From Micavibrio_A sp964539025 (GTDB lineage Bacteria; Pseudomonadota; Alphaproteobacteria; Micavibrionales; Micavibrionaceae), in assembly GCA_964539025.1 (NCBI GenBank), contig CAZIFA010000006.1:122287-186286 (forward strand): a stretch of 64,000 bases of DNA, in the 5' to 3' direction. Made by a program: the position numbers and the translations under genes. The notes beneath the pieces are model-generated. The model did no database searches, had not been told where the DNA came from, and saw nothing but the letters and a program-made list of their open reading frames with translations. Of this stretch, positions 16,996-25,957 are shown piece by piece; the stretch's first letter is position 1, and each line of letters opens with the position of its first letter.

Positions 16996-17930
16996 TGGCC
17001 GATGCGCCGGAAAAAACGCATTGCGGCTTTGCCACCATCATCGGTGCGCCCAACGCCGGAAAATCGACTCTCATCAACGCTATGGTCGGTGAAAAAGTTT
17101 CCATTGTGTCGAGCAAGGTGCAAACCACGCGCACGAGAGTCCTCGGCATTGTGATCGAAGGTAAGGCACAGATTATTTTTATCGATACGCCGGGATTATT
17201 CAAACCCGGAAACGATAGAATGGAAAAAGCTATCGTTGCCGCCGCGTGGGAAGGGCTTGGAGATTCCGATCTGGTCCTGTTCGTTGTGGATTCGGTCAAG
17301 GGGATGAGTCGCCCGGTTCGTACGATCATGGATCGCCTGAAAAGCATCACGGGAAAAAAATATATCCTCATCCTGAACAAGGTAGATGAGATCAAGCGTG
17401 TGAAGCTGCTGGAGCTTGCCACGATCATGAATCAGGCGATGGATTTTGAAGCGACTTTCATGGTGTCCGCCCGCGATAATGACGGTGTCAAGGATCTGGT
17501 AAAATATGTTGCAAAGCTAATGCCGGAAGGCCCGTTCCATTATCCCGAAGATCAGATGAGCGATATGCCGATGCGTCTTCTGGCGGCGGAAATTACGCGC
17601 GAAAAACTCTTCCGTTCTGTGCATGATGAAATTCCTTATGACCTCACCGTCGAGACGGAAAGCTGGGAAGAGTTTGAGGATGGCAGTGTAAAAATAGATC
17701 AGGTTATTTTCATCGCGCGCGAGGGTCAGAAAAAAATTATCCTTGGCAAGGGCGGTGAGATGATCGGCAAGATCGGGATGCAGGCAAGAGTCGAGATTGA
17801 AGAATTGATGGGCCGCCGCGCGCATCTGAAATTATTCGTCAAGGTTCGCGAGAATTGGAGTGAAGATTCAGATCACTATAAAATGTGGGGACTTAATCAC
17901 AATCCGGATTCCGAAACGGACAAGTTCTAA
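16995..17930 (+). CDS. era: GTPase Era
   Basis: A 311-residue GTPase needed for 30S ribosome maturation. G1 GAPNAGKST at 17-25, G3 DTPG near 57, G4 NKVD near 128, and a C-terminal KH domain with ILGKGGEMIGKIG and a conserved ELMGRRAHLKLFVKVRENW region that binds the 3' end of 16S rRNA. Its start overlaps the rnc stop by one base. Confidence 0.97.
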   Translation: MADAPEKTHCGFATIIGAPNAGKSTLINAMVGEKVSIVSSKVQTTRTRVLGIVIEGKAQIIFIDTPGLFKPGNDRMEKAIVAAAWEGLGDSDLVLFVVDSVKGMSRPVRTIMDRLKSITGKKYILILNKVDEIKRVKLLELATIMNQAMDFEATFMVSARDNDGVKDLVKYVAKLMPEGPFHYPEDQMSDMPMRLLAAEITREKLFRSVHDEIPYDLTVETESWEEFEDGSVKIDQVIFIAREGQKKIILGKGGEMIGKIGMQARVEIEELMGRRAHLKLFVKVRENWSEDSDHYKMWGLNHNPDSETDKF

Positions 17931-17933
17931 AAA

Positions 17934-18017
17934 GAGTCTTTGCAACGCCTGAATTTTTCTTCCGACATTTATGTGGATAAAGGAATCGCGATTCGCGTAA
18001 ATGATGGCGCGTGATTC
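17934..18017. promoter_or_regulatory. Cluster of four GANTC (CcrM) sites upstream of gcrA
   Basis: GANTC occurs at 17934 (GAGTC), 17983 (GAATC), 17990 (GATTC) and 18013 (GATTC) within about 85 bp. In alphaproteobacteria CcrM methylates GANTC and GcrA acts at promoters with methylated sites, so the gene may be under its own methylation-dependent control. Functional role is inferred. Confidence 0.45.
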
Positions 18018-18109
18018 AGGCCCTTGATATCGTGACCCTACTTTCAAGGAAAATTATTCAAAAGCGGCCGGACAGTTTTACTGACGGATTATGCAGGAGA
18101 TAAGGGAAT

Positions 18110-18601
18110 ATGAGCTGGACCGACGAACGTGTTGCCCTCTTAAAACAACTCTGGGGCGAGGGGAAAACGGCAGCGGAAATCGCCAAGTTTCTGGGCGATG
18201 GTATTACGCGCAATGCCGTGATCGGCAAGGCGCACCGCCTGAAGCTGTCCTCGCGTTTATCGCCCATCCAGCAGAACACGAGCAAGAAGCCCAAGAGCGA
18301 GGCCCATATACCGCGTATCGTCAAGCCGATGGTCAAATTGCCTGAATTCAAGGGCAAGGGGCTGGATCTGGTCGATCTTAAGGACCGTATGTGCCGCTGG
18401 CCGAACGGCGACCCCAAGGAAAAAGAGAATTTCAATTTTTGCGGCTGCGAAACGGTCGCCGGGCTGCCTTACTGCGAAACCCATGCCCGTGCCGCCTATC
18501 AGGTTCCGACCCGTGCCCGCACGCTGGACGCCAAGGATTTCGAGCACGATGCGGGGACACCTGCCGATTTCGATATCAAGGCGGCTTCGGGCAGCAATTA
18601 A
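18110..18601 (+). CDS. gcrA: Cell-cycle regulator GcrA
   Basis: A 163-residue GcrA homologue, an alphaproteobacterial sigma-70 cofactor that activates promoters bearing methylated GANTC sites. The N-terminal helix-turn-helix (SWTDERVALLKQLWGEG, then ITRNAVIGKAHRL) and the C-terminal sigma-interaction region (CRWPNGDP, FCGCETVAGLPYC, HARAAY) are conserved. Length is close to the Caulobacter protein. This gene is a strong taxonomic marker. Confidence 0.95.
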   Translation: MSWTDERVALLKQLWGEGKTAAEIAKFLGDGITRNAVIGKAHRLKLSSRLSPIQQNTSKKPKSEAHIPRIVKPMVKLPEFKGKGLDLVDLKDRMCRWPNGDPKEKENFNFCGCETVAGLPYCETHARAAYQVPTRARTLDAKDFEHDAGTPADFDIKAASGSN

Positions 18602-18655
18602 TCCTTTTCTGCCGGACGATCCTTTATTCCTTTTGCGGGTCGTCTGTATAAACTT

Positions 18656-18690
18656 AAAAACCGCCTCGGGCTTTTCCGGGCGGTTTTTTT
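18656..18690 (+). terminator. Rho-independent terminator of gcrA
   Basis: CCGCC...GGCGG stem with inner CGG/CCG pairing, followed by seven T residues. Confidence 0.88.
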
Positions 18691-18718
18691 CATGGAATGA
18701 AAGTTAGAAAAGGGGAGG

Positions 18719-19252
18719 CTAGTGAGGGTCCATAAGGTCGAAATCGGCGACTTCGCGCCCTTTCGCTACGGTACGGACCGTCATTTTAACCTTCTGGCCG
18801 GGGATCAGGATGGGCAGATTGTGTTTGTCGAGACAGGTTTTATGGACGAATACGTCCTTCTGACCATCTTCGGGGATGATGAAACCAAAACCTTTGTCAG
18901 GCTTATACCATTTTACGGTGCCTTCCATAACGCGCAGATCTTCGCCTTCTTCGCCGGGCAGACGGTAGGAGATCGGCTCGGGCGCATTGCCCTGTTCCAG
19001 CAATTCGCTGACGGAGGTTACGAGTGCGCCCTTGGGTCCTTTGACGATTGCGCACATCAGGAGCGCTTCCTCGCCCAGTTCATGGATGCCGGCTTCCTGC
19101 AGCGTGGTGATGTGAATGAATGCGTCGCAGGGATCTTCTTCGGGAACGACGAAGCCGAAACCCTTCGTGCTGTTGAACCATTTCAAACGCGATCTAACCG
19201 GAAGACTCTCCGGTTCATGAGATGGAACGACTGGTTTTGGCACCAAAGACAA
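18719..19252 (-). CDS. Cold-shock protein with two CSD domains
   Basis: Two cold-shock domains in tandem. CSD1 (about 22-88) carries KWFNSTKGFGFVVPEE and DAFIHITTL; CSD2 (about 113-175) carries KWYKPDKGFGFIIPED and DVFVHKTCL. Both RNP1 (KGFGF) and RNP2 (VFVH/AFIH) motifs are intact, so both can bind single-stranded nucleic acid. Double-CSD proteins are typical of alphaproteobacteria and act as RNA chaperones or growth-phase regulators. The start is uncertain: AGGGA is 7 bp before a TTG at 19252, while the open frame extends to a TTG at 19291. Confidence 0.88.
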   Translation of the reverse strand: MSLVPKPVVPSHEPESLPVRSRLKWFNSTKGFGFVVPEEDPCDAFIHITTLQEAGIHELGEEALLMCAIVKGPKGALVTSVSELLEQGNAPEPISYRLPGEEGEDLRVMEGTVKWYKPDKGFGFIIPEDGQKDVFVHKTCLDKHNLPILIPGQKVKMTVRTVAKGREVADFDLMDPH

Positions 19253-19514
19253 GAATAAATCCCTGTAAGAAACTATCAGATACGGATACAAGCGTGTGGA
19301 GACACACAGCGAACACTTGCAACTATATATATCATCAAAAACAGACCCTTATCCAGCCCCAATATGAGATTTGCTGTAATGCAAAGAAGAATATGGCGGA
19401 CCGCATGTTGTTTTGGTTGGTTGATACTGTTCGAAGCTGATAAAATTATGCCGGTTTGAAACGAAACTTGTCTTTTATTTTCAAAGGTTTTTGCTATCAG
19501 GGGCCGACACATTC

Positions 19515-21209
19515 ATGACCACGCTTTTTCCATCGCCGGATCTCTATAAAAAATCATATCCGCAAGATATTCATTGGGATGCGCATATACCCGTATATCC
19601 GTTGTTCGAAATGCTGGAAAACACGGCCAAAAATTTCGGATCGCGCCCCGCGTTTGATTTTCTTGGCTATAGGCTGACCTGGGACGATGTATATGAGCAA
19701 TCCATGCGGCTGGCGCGTTCTCTACAGGATCGCGGCATTGGAAAAGGGCGCAAAGTCGGGTTGTTTCTGCCCAATTGCCCGGTTTACATGATCGCCTATT
19801 ACGCCATCGCACGCACCGGGGCCACCATCGTCAATTTCAACCCGCTTTATTCGGAAAAAGAGTTGATGCACCAGATCAACGATTCCGGCACCGATACGAT
19901 GATCACTGCCGATCTGGAGATGTTATGCAGCAAGATGCAAAAAATGTTTGGCGGTTCGTGCCTGAAGCATCTGATCGTGGCAAAATTCACCGATATGCTG
20001 GCCTTTCCCAAAAACATCCTATTCCCACTGGTCAAGGGTAAGGATCTGGCACGGATCGGCAATGACGAGCGCGTTTCGTGGTATCACGAATTGATCGATC
20101 ATGACCGTAGCCCTGCGCCTGTCGAGATAGACCCGGAAAGCGATGTCGCATTGTTGCAATATACGGGCGGGACGACGGGAACGCCCAAGGGCGCGATGCT
20201 GACCCACCAGAATATTGTGGCCAATGCCGAACAATGTGTGCAGTGGCTGAACGGTGTGAAGATCGGGCAGGAAAAGATGCTCGGCGTGCTGCCGTTTTTT
20301 CATGTGTTCGCGATGACGGCGGTGATGAATTTTAGCGTGCGGAACGCGCTGGAGATTATCGCGCTGCCGAGATTTGAGTTAGAAGCCACGCTCAAGTTGA
20401 TCCATAAGAAAAAGCCGCATTATTTTCCGGCGGTGCCTGCGATTTACAACGCGGTCAATAATTACAGGAAGCTCGATAAATTCGATTTATCTTCACTTAT
20501 ATCGTGTATTTCCGGCGGCGCGCCTTTGCCGGTGGGTGTTAAAAAGACGTTCGAGAAAATTACCGGATGTATTGTGGTGGAAGGCTATGGCCTGACAGAA
20601 TCTTCGCCTGTCGTCAGCGCCAATCCTCTGACCGGGGAGAATAAGGCAGGATCGATTGGATTGCCGCTGCCCGGCACGATGATCGAAATCGTCAATCCGG
20701 ATGACAAGAAGACCTTGATGCCCGTGGGCGAACGCGGCGAATTGTGCGTGCGCGGGCCGCAGGTGATGAAGGGCTATTGGAACAAGGAAGAAGATACGAA
20801 GGCCGTACTTAGGGAGGGTCGTCTATACACGGGCGATGTTGCGATTATGGACGAGGGCGGTTATGTGTTTATTGTCGACCGCATCAAGGACATGATTATC
20901 ACCAACGGTTACAACGTCTATCCGCGCAATGTCGAAGAGGCGATTTATCAGCATGACGCGGTGGAAGAATGTATTGTCGCGGGCTTGCCGGACCAAAACC
21001 GCGGCGAGATCGTCAAGGCGTGGATCAAGCTTAAGCCCGGTAAGACGATGACAATCGAGGAATTGAAAACATTTCTGGCGAGCCGTATTTCGCCTATGGA
21101 AACGCCGCGTCAGGTAGAATTCCGTGATAAGCCGTTGCCGAAAACGATGATCGGCAAGCTATCGCGGAAAGACATTATCGCCGAGGAAATGGCGAAGAAG
21201 AATTCCTGA
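19515..21209 (+). CDS. fadD: Long-chain fatty acid-CoA ligase
   Basis: A 564-residue AMP-forming acyl-CoA synthetase. The P-loop YTGGTTGTPKGAMLTH (near 217), the VEGYGLTESSPV motif (near 356) and the C-terminal DRIKDMIITNGYNVYPR hinge (near 455) and PKTMIGKLSRK (near 545, catalytic Lys region) are all present. It activates long-chain fatty acids to acyl-CoA for beta-oxidation or lipid synthesis at the inner membrane. ATG at 19515 chosen; an in-frame TTG at 19491 would add 8 residues. Confidence 0.92.
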   Translation: MTTLFPSPDLYKKSYPQDIHWDAHIPVYPLFEMLENTAKNFGSRPAFDFLGYRLTWDDVYEQSMRLARSLQDRGIGKGRKVGLFLPNCPVYMIAYYAIARTGATIVNFNPLYSEKELMHQINDSGTDTMITADLEMLCSKMQKMFGGSCLKHLIVAKFTDMLAFPKNILFPLVKGKDLARIGNDERVSWYHELIDHDRSPAPVEIDPESDVALLQYTGGTTGTPKGAMLTHQNIVANAEQCVQWLNGVKIGQEKMLGVLPFFHVFAMTAVMNFSVRNALEIIALPRFELEATLKLIHKKKPHYFPAVPAIYNAVNNYRKLDKFDLSSLISCISGGAPLPVGVKKTFEKITGCIVVEGYGLTESSPVVSANPLTGENKAGSIGLPLPGTMIEIVNPDDKKTLMPVGERGELCVRGPQVMKGYWNKEEDTKAVLREGRLYTGDVAIMDEGGYVFIVDRIKDMIITNGYNVYPRNVEEAIYQHDAVEECIVAGLPDQNRGEIVKAWIKLKPGKTMTIEELKTFLASRISPMETPRQVEFRDKPLPKTMIGKLSRKDIIAEEMAKKNS

Positions 21210-21210
21210 T

Positions 21211-21298
21211 CGTCATTGCGAGCGCAGCAAAGCAATCCAGATAAAAAGCATTATAACTGGATTGCCGCGTCGGCCTTGAAGGCCTCCTCGCAATGACG
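21211..21298. repeat. Intergenic palindromic element, copy 3 (CGTCATTGCGAG...CTCGCAATGACG)
   Basis: A perfect 12-bp inverted repeat, CGTCATTGCGAG (21211-21222) and CTCGCAATGACG (21287-21298), with a second inner pairing CAATCCAG/CTGGATTG. It lies between convergent fadD and pheT. The same core is seen in dispersed repeats of many bacterial genomes. Confidence 0.85.
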
Positions 21299-21307
21299 GA
21301 TTAGAGT

Positions 21308-23695
21308 TTAGCTGCGCAGGCTCGCGCTGCACTTGCCTGTGACGGCTTCCACGATCTTCTTGCAGATGCCTTCAATCTCCGCATCAGACAAGGTTTTATC
21401 CTTGGGCTGGATGATGACGTTGATGGCGATCGATTTCTTGCCGGGTTCGACGCCTTTGCCTTTGTAGATGTCAAAGACCTCGATGGTTTCGATCATTTTA
21501 TCGGCGCTGCGGGCGGCTTTCATGATGGCATCGGCTTCGACTTTATCGTCCACGAGGAACGCGAAGTCGCGCTGGACCGGTTGGAACGGCGAGAGGACGA
21601 CGAGCGGTCTGGCCGATCCTTTTTTCTTTGAAGATGGCGCGTTGTTTAAGAATGCTTCGAACGCGGCGACGGGGCCTTTGACATCCATCTGGTCGAGGAC
21701 GGCTGGATGAATCTCACCGAAATAGGCGAGGACGTTTGGACCAAGGCGTAAGCTACCGGAACGGCCGGGATGATAGTAAGAGGGCGCATCGCGGTTGATT
21801 TGCAGATTGCCGACAGGTGCACCAGCAGCGGCAAGAGCGGCCATTGCATCGGCCTTGGCATCGAGCGCGTCGATATTGCGGCTGGCATCGGCGCCTTCCC
21901 AGTGGCGCGAGCCGTTGGCGACGTGGCGAATGCCTGCGGCAACGGTTTTCTGGCCATCGAGTTTGACGCCTTGGAACGCAGGACCAACTTCGAAGAGGGC
22001 TGTGTTGGGATAGCCACGGTCCGCGTTTTTCTGTGCGGCTTCGATCAGGTTTGGCAGGATCGATGGGCGCATTTGTGAGAGTTCCGAGGAAATCGGGTTG
22101 GTCAGTGCCAGCGCTTTGGCGTTTTGCTGGTCGTTCGCGCCGAAGAGGTCCGCCAAATCCTTTTTCATGAAGGACCATGTGACGCATTCATAAAGACCGC
22201 GCGTTGCCAGAGCAGAACGGGCTTTGCGAGAACGGGCCGAGTTTTCGGTTTCTGCGCCGCCGGAGACAGCGTATTCACTGCGCACAGATAAAGCCGGGAT
22301 TTTATCGAAGCCCTCGACGCGCACCACTTCTTCCACGAGGTCGGCTTTGCCCTGAATGTCCGCGCGCCAGGATGGCGGGGAGGCTTTTTTGCCGTTGATT
22401 TCAAAGCCGAGGGATTTCAAAATTTCGATCTGGCGTTTTTCTTCGACCTTTACGCCCGAGAGTTTTTCGGTGTAGGCAGGATCGAAATCGTAAGAGCGTT
22501 TCCAGTCGGGTGTTTTTCCGGCCACGAACACATCGGATGCTTCACCGCCGCAGAGGTCAAGAATCATTTTTGTGGCAAGTTCGATGCCTACATGGGTGAA
22601 TTCGGGGTCGATACCGCGTTCATTGCGGTAACGGGCGTCGGAGATGATTTCCAAAGCGCGGCCTGCCTTGGCGATGCGGTAAGGGTCAAAGTAAGCGCAT
22701 TCGAGATAGACATTGACGGTTTCGTCGCTGACACCCGTCTTCGCACCGCCGATAATTCCGCCGAGGCCGAGGACACCGGAATCATCGCAGACGGCGACCA
22801 TGCCTTCTTCGAGCGTGTAGGTTTTATCGTTCAATGCTTCGAGTTTTTCGCCTTTTTTAGCGGAGCGGACGGTGATGTTGCCTGTGAGTTTATCTGCATC
22901 GAACACGTGCAGCGGGCGCGCATGTCCCATCGTGAAATAGTTCGTGATATCGACCAGCGTCGAGATCGGGCGCAGGCCGATGGCTTTCAGCCTTGCCTGC
23001 AACCAATCGGGCGAGGGATCGTTCTTGACGCCGCGAATGTAGCGGCCGAGGAAGAGCGGGCAGCCTTCATCTTCGAGTTTGACGGAGATCGGATTCTTGA
23101 ATGTGCCTTTGACAGGCTTGTCATCGATCGGTTTGAGTTTTCCAAGGCCAGCCGCCGCGAGGTCGCGCGCGATACCGCGAATGCCTGTACAATCGGCGCG
23201 GTCAGGTGTGACGGCGACATCGATGACGGGATCATTCAAATGAAAAATTTCGGTGAAGGGCGTGCCGATTTTTGTATCGGCAGGAAGATCGATGATGCCG
23301 TTATGTTCATCGGACAATCCCATTTCGCGTTCAGAGACCATCATGCCGTTGGAATCTTGTCCGCGAATATTTCCTTTTTTGAGCAACGTGCCTGTGCCGG
23401 GAATGAACGATCCGTCGGGCGCGAAAATTCCCACCAAGCCTGTGCGCGCATTCGGCGCGCCGCACACGACTTGCAATTTTTCTTTACCTGTATCGACCAT
23501 TAGGACTTTCAGGCGGTCGGCATCGGGATGTTTTTCAGCGGAGATGACTTTTGCGACCTTGAACGGCGCGAACGCTTTGGCAGGGTCCTCGACGCTTTCG
23601 AGCTCCAACCCCAGATCGGTGAGCTTAGTCGTGATCTCGTCGAGCGAGGCCGACGTATCGAGATGTTCTTTGAGCCAGGAGAGCGTGAATTTCAT
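21308..23695 (-). CDS. pheT: Phenylalanyl-tRNA synthetase beta subunit
   Basis: A 795-residue beta chain of bacterial PheRS. Order: N-terminal EMAP/tRNA-binding OB fold (about 40-150), B3/4 editing domain that removes Tyr-tRNA(Phe) (about 210-385), B5 domain (about 405-475), catalytic-like core, and a C-terminal ferredoxin-fold anticodon-binding domain (about 700-793, VLSPFQPVQRDFAFLV). Length is normal. Unlike the usual pheS-pheT pair, it is separated from pheS by about 1 kb holding two small genes. Confidence 0.96.
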   Translation of the reverse strand: MKFTLSWLKEHLDTSASLDEITTKLTDLGLELESVEDPAKAFAPFKVAKVISAEKHPDADRLKVLMVDTGKEKLQVVCGAPNARTGLVGIFAPDGSFIPGTGTLLKKGNIRGQDSNGMMVSEREMGLSDEHNGIIDLPADTKIGTPFTEIFHLNDPVIDVAVTPDRADCTGIRGIARDLAAAGLGKLKPIDDKPVKGTFKNPISVKLEDEGCPLFLGRYIRGVKNDPSPDWLQARLKAIGLRPISTLVDITNYFTMGHARPLHVFDADKLTGNITVRSAKKGEKLEALNDKTYTLEEGMVAVCDDSGVLGLGGIIGGAKTGVSDETVNVYLECAYFDPYRIAKAGRALEIISDARYRNERGIDPEFTHVGIELATKMILDLCGGEASDVFVAGKTPDWKRSYDFDPAYTEKLSGVKVEEKRQIEILKSLGFEINGKKASPPSWRADIQGKADLVEEVVRVEGFDKIPALSVRSEYAVSGGAETENSARSRKARSALATRGLYECVTWSFMKKDLADLFGANDQQNAKALALTNPISSELSQMRPSILPNLIEAAQKNADRGYPNTALFEVGPAFQGVKLDGQKTVAAGIRHVANGSRHWEGADASRNIDALDAKADAMAALAAAGAPVGNLQINRDAPSYYHPGRSGSLRLGPNVLAYFGEIHPAVLDQMDVKGPVAAFEAFLNNAPSSKKKGSARPLVVLSPFQPVQRDFAFLVDDKVEADAIMKAARSADKMIETIEVFDIYKGKGVEPGKKSIAINVIIQPKDKTLSDAEIEGICKKIVEAVTGKCSASLRS

Positions 23696-23776
23696 AACCT
23701 AAACCTTTTGTTTCAGGTGGTTATGTAACTGGAAAACCGGGTGGATTCCAAGTGATTTGTGCAGGATTTCGGTCGA

Positions 23777-24118
23777 TTAGGCGTGGGCGAGTTGTAGCCG
23801 TTCTGCTATCTCTACCACAACATCTGTGTTGCCGCGTATAACGACCATAGGTCCATTGTTACCATATCCCTCTTCGGTCTGTGCGATTTCGCCCAATGGA
23901 ATGCCGCGAAGTTCTAAATTCGCAGCCCTAGCGTTCAGTTCTCTGCAAAGCACGTTGGCGGCGGGTAAAGTTCCGAGTTTGACCAATAGTGCGGGATAAT
24001 CTTGGTTTTGGACAATTTTGCCTGTCGCATTCACCCGGCAGGTCGCTCTCAAAAACGCACTGATATAATGCATGGCGGTTTCAAGATTTTTGATATTTTT
24101 ATCGGCAGTAGAAACCAT
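23777..24118 (-). CDS. Small protein of unknown function (113 aa) between pheS and pheT
   Basis: Not recognised. Residues 12-35 look like an amphipathic helix, and the C-terminal third alternates strand and helix (NGPMVVIRGNTDVVVEIAERL), resembling a small alpha/beta domain. A GGGG-rich ribosome binding site precedes the ATG. The 180 bp upstream is A/T-rich and probably holds its promoter. Confidence 0.55.
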   Translation of the reverse strand: MVSTADKNIKNLETAMHYISAFLRATCRVNATGKIVQNQDYPALLVKLGTLPAANVLCRELNARAANLELRGIPLGEIAQTEEGYGNNGPMVVIRGNTDVVVEIAERLQLAHA

Positions 24119-24295
24119 AGTAATAACACCCCTTATTACGCATATTTGACATGCATTTTATGCAAGACCTTAACGGCACTGCAACATTAGTTTTGTGCAA
24201 ATGCACAAATTCTGGCGGGGCTGTAACATGTTTGCACAGGCTTACGCAAGAAAATTCTCAATATATGGAAACAATTGTTAATAGGGCTGGTAATG

Positions 24296-24592
24296 CTATT
24301 TCGGGGCTGTCCCGTAAACACTGTTTATCGTGCGGTCCGGTCCTGCGATGGCGACATCGCCGAACGTGTAACCCTGTTTGCCTAATTCTCGAAGGGCGCT
24401 CGTGACCGTCACGATGGCCGCTTCATTTTCTTCCGTTATCACCAGCAGCATGTGTTTTTCTTTTCCCACTGCTGCGATTTCAAAGGTACCGGGGAAGCCG
24501 TGCCCGACCAGAAAATTGATCAGGCTAACCCCCAAAAACGAATGATTGAGTTTGGATGAAGTAGGAACACTCGGAACAATCAGATCGCTCAT
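24296..24592 (-). CDS. Small protein of unknown function (98 aa) between pheS and pheT
   Basis: Not recognised. It contains an alpha/beta pattern with KEKHMLLVITEENEAAIVTV and a following helix, reminiscent of a small ligand-binding fold but without a diagnostic motif. Start at 24592 (MSDLIVP) is preferred, with GGGGGG just upstream; an in-frame start at 24604 is possible. It is the first gene after pheS on the same strand. Confidence 0.5.
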   Translation of the reverse strand: MSDLIVPSVPTSSKLNHSFLGVSLINFLVGHGFPGTFEIAAVGKEKHMLLVITEENEAAIVTVTSALRELGKQGYTFGDVAIAGPDRTINSVYGTAPK

Positions 24593-24687
24593 ATAACCCC
24601 CCACTACACATATATGCTATGCACCATAAGCAAGGCTTGCGGATGTGACAACCCGAAATAATTCAGAGGCACAAAATTTAGGAGTAT

Positions 24688-25776
24688 TTAACGACTGCTG
24701 GTGCCACGGTTTGGGCGGTCCAGCGGGTCGAAGCCGTAATGGTCGAGCCAGCGGACATCGGATTCAAAGAAGGTTCGAAGATCGGGGATGCCGTATTTGA
24801 GCATCGCGATCCGTTCGATCCCCATACCGAAGGCGAAGCCCTGATATTCATCTGGATCGATGCCGCAGTTTTTGAGCACGTTCGGGTGAACCATGCCGGA
24901 GCCGAGAATTTCCAACCAGTCATTGCCTTCGCCGATTTTCAATTCGCCGTTCGCGCGTGAGCAGCCGATATCGACTTCTGCGCTGGGTTCTGTGAACGGG
25001 AAGAAGGAGGGACGCATGCGTACTTTCAAATCCGGCTTTTCAAAATAGGCGCGGCAGAAATCAAGCAGGCATCCTTTCAGATGTCCCATGTTGATGTTCT
25101 TGTCGATCACAAGACCTTCGATCTGGTGGAAGACAGGCGTGTGTGTCATGTCGTAATCGGAGCGGTAGACGCGGCCCATGCAGATCATTTTGAACGGTGG
25201 TTTCTTGCCCATCATGTGGCGAATCTGCACGGTAGAAGTATGCGTGCGGAGCAGTTTTTTCGCGGCTTCGCCTTTTTCGGAGGCGTCGTCGGGCAGATAG
25301 AATGTGTCGTGCATTTCGCGCGCGGGGTGACCGATGGGGAAATTCAACGCCGTGAAATTGTGCCAGTCATCTTCGATATCCGGACCTTCATCAAGCACGA
25401 AGCCCATCGAGCCGAAAATGGAAATCAACTCATCCATTGTTTGCGAAATAGGGTGGATCGCGCCTTTGGCTTGCGGACGGATCGGCAGAGTAATGTCGAT
25501 TGTTTCGTTGCTAAGTTTTTCCGCCATCGCCTGTTTCTTCAAACCGGCTTCCTGTTTTTCGATCAGGGCGGCGACTTCGTCTTTGAGCGCGTTGACGGCG
25601 GCGCCGAAATTTTTGCGATCTTCGGGTGCCATATCGCCCAGTGTTTTCATCAAATCCGTGATGCGGCCTTTTTTACCGAGCGCTGCGACGCGCGCCTCTT
25701 CGAGTTTGGCGAGGTCGTTGGCCGCGGAAATCATTCCGGTCAATTCATCTTTCAATTGGGCGATATTCTGTGTCAT
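24688..25776 (-). CDS. pheS: Phenylalanyl-tRNA synthetase alpha subunit
   Basis: A 362-residue catalytic alpha chain. An N-terminal coiled coil (1-90) binds tRNA(Phe). Class II motif 2 lies in KMICMGRVYRSDYDMTHTPVFHQIEG (about 210-235, with the conserved THxxxFHQ), and motif 3 in GFAFGMGIERIAML near 318. It charges tRNA(Phe) together with PheT. Separated from the upstream rplT by a terminator, a HAD gene and a palindromic repeat. Confidence 0.96.
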   Translation of the reverse strand: MTQNIAQLKDELTGMISAANDLAKLEEARVAALGKKGRITDLMKTLGDMAPEDRKNFGAAVNALKDEVAALIEKQEAGLKKQAMAEKLSNETIDITLPIRPQAKGAIHPISQTMDELISIFGSMGFVLDEGPDIEDDWHNFTALNFPIGHPAREMHDTFYLPDDASEKGEAAKKLLRTHTSTVQIRHMMGKKPPFKMICMGRVYRSDYDMTHTPVFHQIEGLVIDKNINMGHLKGCLLDFCRAYFEKPDLKVRMRPSFFPFTEPSAEVDIGCSRANGELKIGEGNDWLEILGSGMVHPNVLKNCGIDPDEYQGFAFGMGIERIAMLKYGIPDLRTFFESDVRWLDHYGFDPLDRPNRGTSSR

Positions 25777-25831
25777 GGGGGGTATATAACGGGAAAATAA
25801 GGGGAATTTCCAGTGTTTTTCATACCTCCAG

Positions 25832-25949
25832 TGTCATCCCGACCGGAGCGAAGCGTAGTGGAGGGATCTATGCACTCTTGATAAAGGCCAAAGATCCCTC
25901 GGCTTCCGCCTTCACCAAGGCTACGGCGGACAAGTCGCTCGGGATGACA
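25832..25949. repeat. Intergenic palindromic element, copy 4 (TGTCATCCCGA...TCGGGATGACA)
   Basis: A perfect 11-bp terminal inverted repeat, TGTCATCCCGA (25832-25842) and TCGGGATGACA (25939-25949), with a further inner pair GGGATCT/AGATCCC. It lies between the HAD hydrolase gene and pheS. Confidence 0.82.
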
Positions 25950-25957
25950 GGAGGGGA

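Noticed and set aside
19276..19512. 78-codon minus-strand ORF between the cold-shock gene and fadD
   Set aside because: No ribosome binding site, no family features, and it covers the likely promoter region of the two divergent genes.
22592..23503. 303-codon plus-strand ORF
   Set aside because: Entirely antisense to pheT; composition is a frame shadow of a conserved gene.
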